From an uncultured Sphingobacteriia bacterium (GTDB lineage: Bacteria > Bacteroidota > Bacteroidia > Chitinophagales > Chitinophagaceae): a stretch of DNA of 16,760 bases. The stretch spans positions 1-16,760 of the forward strand of contig CAMFKK010000015.1 in the NCBI GenBank assembly GCA_945957225.1, in the 5' to 3' direction. The position numbers were made by a program, and so were the translations under genes. Under the pieces are notes generated by a model. That model saw nothing but the letters and a program-made list of their open reading frames with translations. It was not told the DNA's origin and did not search any database. Positions 14,204 through 16,760 of the stretch are shown piece by piece; the first letter of the stretch is position 1; the number at the start of each line of letters is the position of its first letter.

Positions 14204-16219
14204 TCAATAAGCCAACAACTTTTCAATAGTTGCATCAAGCCTGCTATTGGCTAGATAATTTTTTTCTAGTGCTAGGTTAAATGGTATGGGAGTGTCAAGA
14301 GATGCGCAACGTAGAATGGGTGCGTCAAGTAATTCAAAACAGTGTTCGCTGATCCAGGCACTGAGCTCGCCGCCAATGCCACCCGTGAGGTTGTCTTCAT
14401 GCAAGATGAGTACTTTTCCTGTGGCTGCTACGCTTTCTTTGATGGCTGCATAGTCTAGTGGTGCTAGGCTGCGCAGGTCTAAGATATGTAGTGAGATTTC
14501 TGGATGTGTTGTTTGGTATTGTTGGGCCCAGTGTACTCCAGCGCCATAGGTGATGATGCTAAGATCGGTTCCTGATTGTATGGTTTGGGCCTTACCAATG
14601 GGCAGGGTATAATAAGCGCTGGGTAAGGGCCCTGATACAGATCTATACAAAGCTTTGTGTTCAAAAAATAATACGGGGTTGGGATCATTGATGGCTGCAA
14701 TGAGTAAACCCTTGGCGTCTTGTGGATTGGAGGGATAGACCACTTTTAATCCGGGTACATGGGTAAACCAGGCTTCATTGCTTTGTGAATGAAAAGGTCC
14801 TGCTCCAACACCGGCACCTGTAGGCATTCGCACCACCACATCGGCGTTTTGCCCCCACCTGTAATGCATCTTGGCTAGATTGTTCACTATTTGGTTAAAG
14901 CCCACGGTCACAAAATCGGCAAACTGCATTTCCATCACGCTCTTAATGCCTTCCAAACTCAGACCCATGGCGGCTCCAACAATGGCGCTCTCACAAATGG
15001 GGGTATTGCGTACGCGGCGCTTGCCAAATTTTTCTACAAAGCCTTCGGTGATTTTGAAAGCGCCGCCGTATTCGGCAATATCCTGACCCATGATAATCAG
15101 CTCTGGGTGTTGCTCCATACTTTGATCCAATGCTTCTTGTATGGCGTCTACCATTCTTTTTTCTGGAATGGCAGCAAGTTCATCTGAACTTTCAACCGCT
15201 AATAAAATACTTTCTAGAGTGGGTGTTGCATCTACAGGAATAGGGGCAAATACATCGCGCAGCTCCGTTTCCGTGTCTGGAATTAAGTCGGCTGCTTGAT
15301 AGGCTATTTGTAATTCAGATTCAATTTGTTCTCGATAGTGATTTCTAATATCCGCTACCTGCATTTCTGTAATGACGCCGGTTTCTACCAAGAATTGTTC
15401 ATAGTTTTTAATAGGGTCTTTTCTACCCCATTCTTCAAATAATTCCTTGGGCACATATTTGGTACCACTGGCTTCCTCGTGTCCGCGCATGCGAAAAGTC
15501 ATGCACTCAATCAAGTAAGGTTTTTGGTGGTTGATACAAAATTCTCTGACTCCCTTGATGGTATCATAAACGGCTAATATATCATTTCCATCTATGCGCA
15601 CCCCTTCCATTCCATAGCCCTTAGCGCGGTCTACCAATCGCTGACACCTATATTGTTCATTGGTGGGCGTACTCAGTCCATAGCCATTGTTTTCAATAAT
15701 GAATATCACGGGAAGGTCCCAAACGGCAGCCACATTGAGTGCTTCATGAAAATCACCCTCACTAGTGCCACCATCACCTGTAAACGCCAAAGCTACTTTT
15801 CCTTGGTTACGTAATTGGTGCGCTAGAGCTGCACCATCGGCCAGCGCCAACTGGGGGCCCAAGTGTGAGATCATACCGCAGATATGGTGTTCCTTGGTAC
15901 CAAAATGGAAACTGCGTTCCCTTCCCTTGCTATAACCATCTTGGTTGCCCTGCCATTGCTGAAAGAGTTTGTGCAAAGGCATATTGCGGCTGGTAAAGAC
16001 ACCTAGGTTTCTATGTAAGGGAAAGATCCATTCGTCTTCTTGCAGGGCCATAGTAGCACCCACAGAAATGGCTTCCTGTCCAATACCACTAAACCATTTA
16101 CTGATTTTTCCCTGTCGGAGTAAGACCAGCATTTTTTCTTCAATCATTCTTGGAAACAACAATTGCTTGTATAGTTCCAGGAGTTTTTCGTTGCTGAGGT
16201 CTTTTCTGTTCAGGTGCAT
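14204..16219 (-). CDS. Fused E1 alpha/beta 2-oxoacid dehydrogenase, branched-chain type
   Basis: This is the thiamine-diphosphate E1 component of a 2-oxoacid dehydrogenase complex, with alpha and beta subunits in one 671-residue chain. The alpha half (about 1-300) has the TPP motif from GDG at 148-150 to NN at 177-178, and the RMRGHE loop at 243-248. The beta half (about 350-671) begins RMVDAIQEALDQ and includes CESAIVGAAMG (around E410), MPTGAGVGAGPFHSQS and a transketolase C-terminal domain. Such fusions are common in Bacteroidota and are usually assigned to branched-chain 2-oxoacids, feeding iso-branched fatty acid synthesis. Pyruvate or acetoin cannot be excluded. E2 and E3 genes are not in the window. 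The gene lies 16 bp after the Bax-inhibitor-like gene and 25 bp before the serine hydrolase. Confidence 0.9.
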   Translation of the reverse strand: MHLNRKDLSNEKLLELYKQLLFPRMIEEKMLVLLRQGKISKWFSGIGQEAISVGATMALQEDEWIFPLHRNLGVFTSRNMPLHKLFQQWQGNQDGYSKGRERSFHFGTKEHHICGMISHLGPQLALADGAALAHQLRNQGKVALAFTGDGGTSEGDFHEALNVAAVWDLPVIFIIENNGYGLSTPTNEQYRCQRLVDRAKGYGMEGVRIDGNDILAVYDTIKGVREFCINHQKPYLIECMTFRMRGHEEASGTKYVPKELFEEWGRKDPIKNYEQFLVETGVITEMQVADIRNHYREQIESELQIAYQAADLIPDTETELRDVFAPIPVDATPTLESILLAVESSDELAAIPEKRMVDAIQEALDQSMEQHPELIIMGQDIAEYGGAFKITEGFVEKFGKRRVRNTPICESAIVGAAMGLSLEGIKSVMEMQFADFVTVGFNQIVNNLAKMHYRWGQNADVVVRMPTGAGVGAGPFHSQSNEAWFTHVPGLKVVYPSNPQDAKGLLIAAINDPNPVLFFEHKALYRSVSGPLPSAYYTLPIGKAQTIQSGTDLSIITYGAGVHWAQQYQTTHPEISLHILDLRSLAPLDYAAIKESVAATGKVLILHEDNLTGGIGGELSAWISEHCFELLDAPILRCASLDTPIPFNLALEKNYLANSRLDATIEKLLAY

Positions 16220-16235
16220 AGCCGTGCTTAGAGAT

Positions 16236-16760
16236 TTAGTCTCTGCTGCTCAATTTACTCAATAGTTTTAGCATTTCTATATACAACCATACAATGGTTA
16301 CCAATAGACCAAATGCGCCATACCATTCCATGAATTTGGGTGCACCACGTTCAGCACCTTGTTCAATCATGTCAAAATCCATGATTAAGTTCAATGCAGC
16401 AATAGCGGTAACAAACAAACTGATACCAATGCTCAACAAACTATTGTCATACATGAAACTAATGTTCACGCCAAACAGGTTCAGCACCATGGTAATCAAA
16501 TAGAATATACCAATACCTACTGTAGAAGCAATAATGACTGCTTTAAATTTTTCTGTAGCGCGTACAATTCTAAAATTATACAATAAGAACATGGCCAATG
16601 CCACCCCAAATGTAAGACCTACTGCTTGCATGACCAGACCAGGATATTTGGTTGCAAATGCGGCATTAAAGATGGCAGAAATACCACCAATAAATAAACC
16701 TTCCAGCAAACCATATAAAGGTGCTAAAAATGGTGCCCAATTGGGTTTGAAGGTGATAGC
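16236..16760 (-). CDS. Bax inhibitor-1/YccA family membrane protein, N-terminus outside the window
   Basis: The frame stays open to the window edge, so the gene is truncated at its 5' end; 174 codons are present. The visible part holds about six membrane-spanning stretches and family-like blocks. FKPNWAPFLAPLYGLLEG leads into GLFIGGISA near the beginning, NLIMDFDMIEQGAERGAPK contains the acidic loop residues, and WYGAFGLLVTIVWLYIEMLKLL is the last helix. Family members (PF01027, TMBIM) are inner-membrane proteins, some of which conduct calcium or protect against stress. Their role in Bacteroidota is not established. An internal TTG at 16709 could be mistaken for a start, but the upstream codons clearly belong to the family. 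The E1 gene starts 16 bp downstream. Confidence 0.9.
   Translation of the reverse strand, partial: AITFKPNWAPFLAPLYGLLEGLFIGGISAIFNAAFATKYPGLVMQAVGLTFGVALAMFLLYNFRIVRATEKFKAVIIASTVGIGIFYLITMVLNLFGVNISFMYDNSLLSIGISLFVTAIAALNLIMDFDMIEQGAERGAPKFMEWYGAFGLLVTIVWLYIEMLKLLSKLSSRD

Noticed and set aside
16236..16709. Complete small membrane protein starting at the TTG at 16709
   Set aside because: The frame stays open to the window edge, and the codons upstream of 16709 encode family-typical residues, so it is a truncated larger gene.

Overview
The window looks like chromosomal DNA of a Bacteroidota member, most likely from the Chitinophagaceae or a close relative. This is inferred from three things. 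Shine-Dalgarno sites are nearly absent and there is a TAnnTTTG-type -7 promoter element. The gene families are typical of the phylum: a short PiT carrier preceded by a DUF47 protein, a fused E1 alpha/beta dehydrogenase, Porin_O_P, and serine hydrolases with a DUF3471 tail. The base composition is moderately AT-rich. No rRNA, tRNA, CRISPR array, insertion sequence or phage gene was seen. I had no database access, so family names rest on motifs read by eye.

Layout. (1) 1-1118, + strand: the last codons of a DUF47 phosphate-transport accessory protein, then a PiT-type phosphate carrier. (2) 1182-2222, +: galE, meeting a convergent secreted protein of unknown function (2224-2907, -) with one base between the two stop codons. 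(3) 2943-4004, -: prfA (release factor 1), upstream of that unknown gene. (4) 4161-11936, +: five exported proteins in a row with short gaps: a phosphate-selective-type porin, an N-acyl-D-amino-acid deacylase, a class C beta-lactamase-like serine hydrolase, an M19 membrane dipeptidase and a penicillin-acylase-type Ntn hydrolase. (5) 11937-12284: a gene-free stretch with a cluster of small repeats. (6) 12285-16760, -: reading in the transcribed direction, a truncated Bax-inhibitor-1 family membrane protein, a fused branched-chain-type 2-oxoacid dehydrogenase E1, a second secreted serine hydrolase, and a small ribbon-helix-helix (DUF6364-like) antitoxin with no visible toxin.

How the genes may work together. 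The centre of interest is the 7.8-kb exported operon. Each enzyme belongs to a family that cuts bonds found in N-acylated, D-amino-acid-containing or beta-lactam compounds: acyl amide, D-amino-acid amide, mixed-chirality dipeptide, or beta-lactam/ester. Behind an outer-membrane porin they would form a periplasmic pathway for dismantling acylated peptides, peptidoglycan fragments or antibiotics. The grouping is seen; the pathway is inference. Immediately upstream of the porin are five tandem 11-bp units sharing a TTA core and ending exactly at a -7 promoter element. The layout resembles a PhoB/PhoP box and fits the porin's phosphate family and the PiT carrier nearby.

Smaller points of interest are a perfect 8-bp inverted repeat over the start codon of the orphan antitoxin gene, a six-codon leader ORF overlapping that start, a GNRA-loop hairpin over the penicillin acylase stop codon, and the unusual composition of the 11937-12284 gap.
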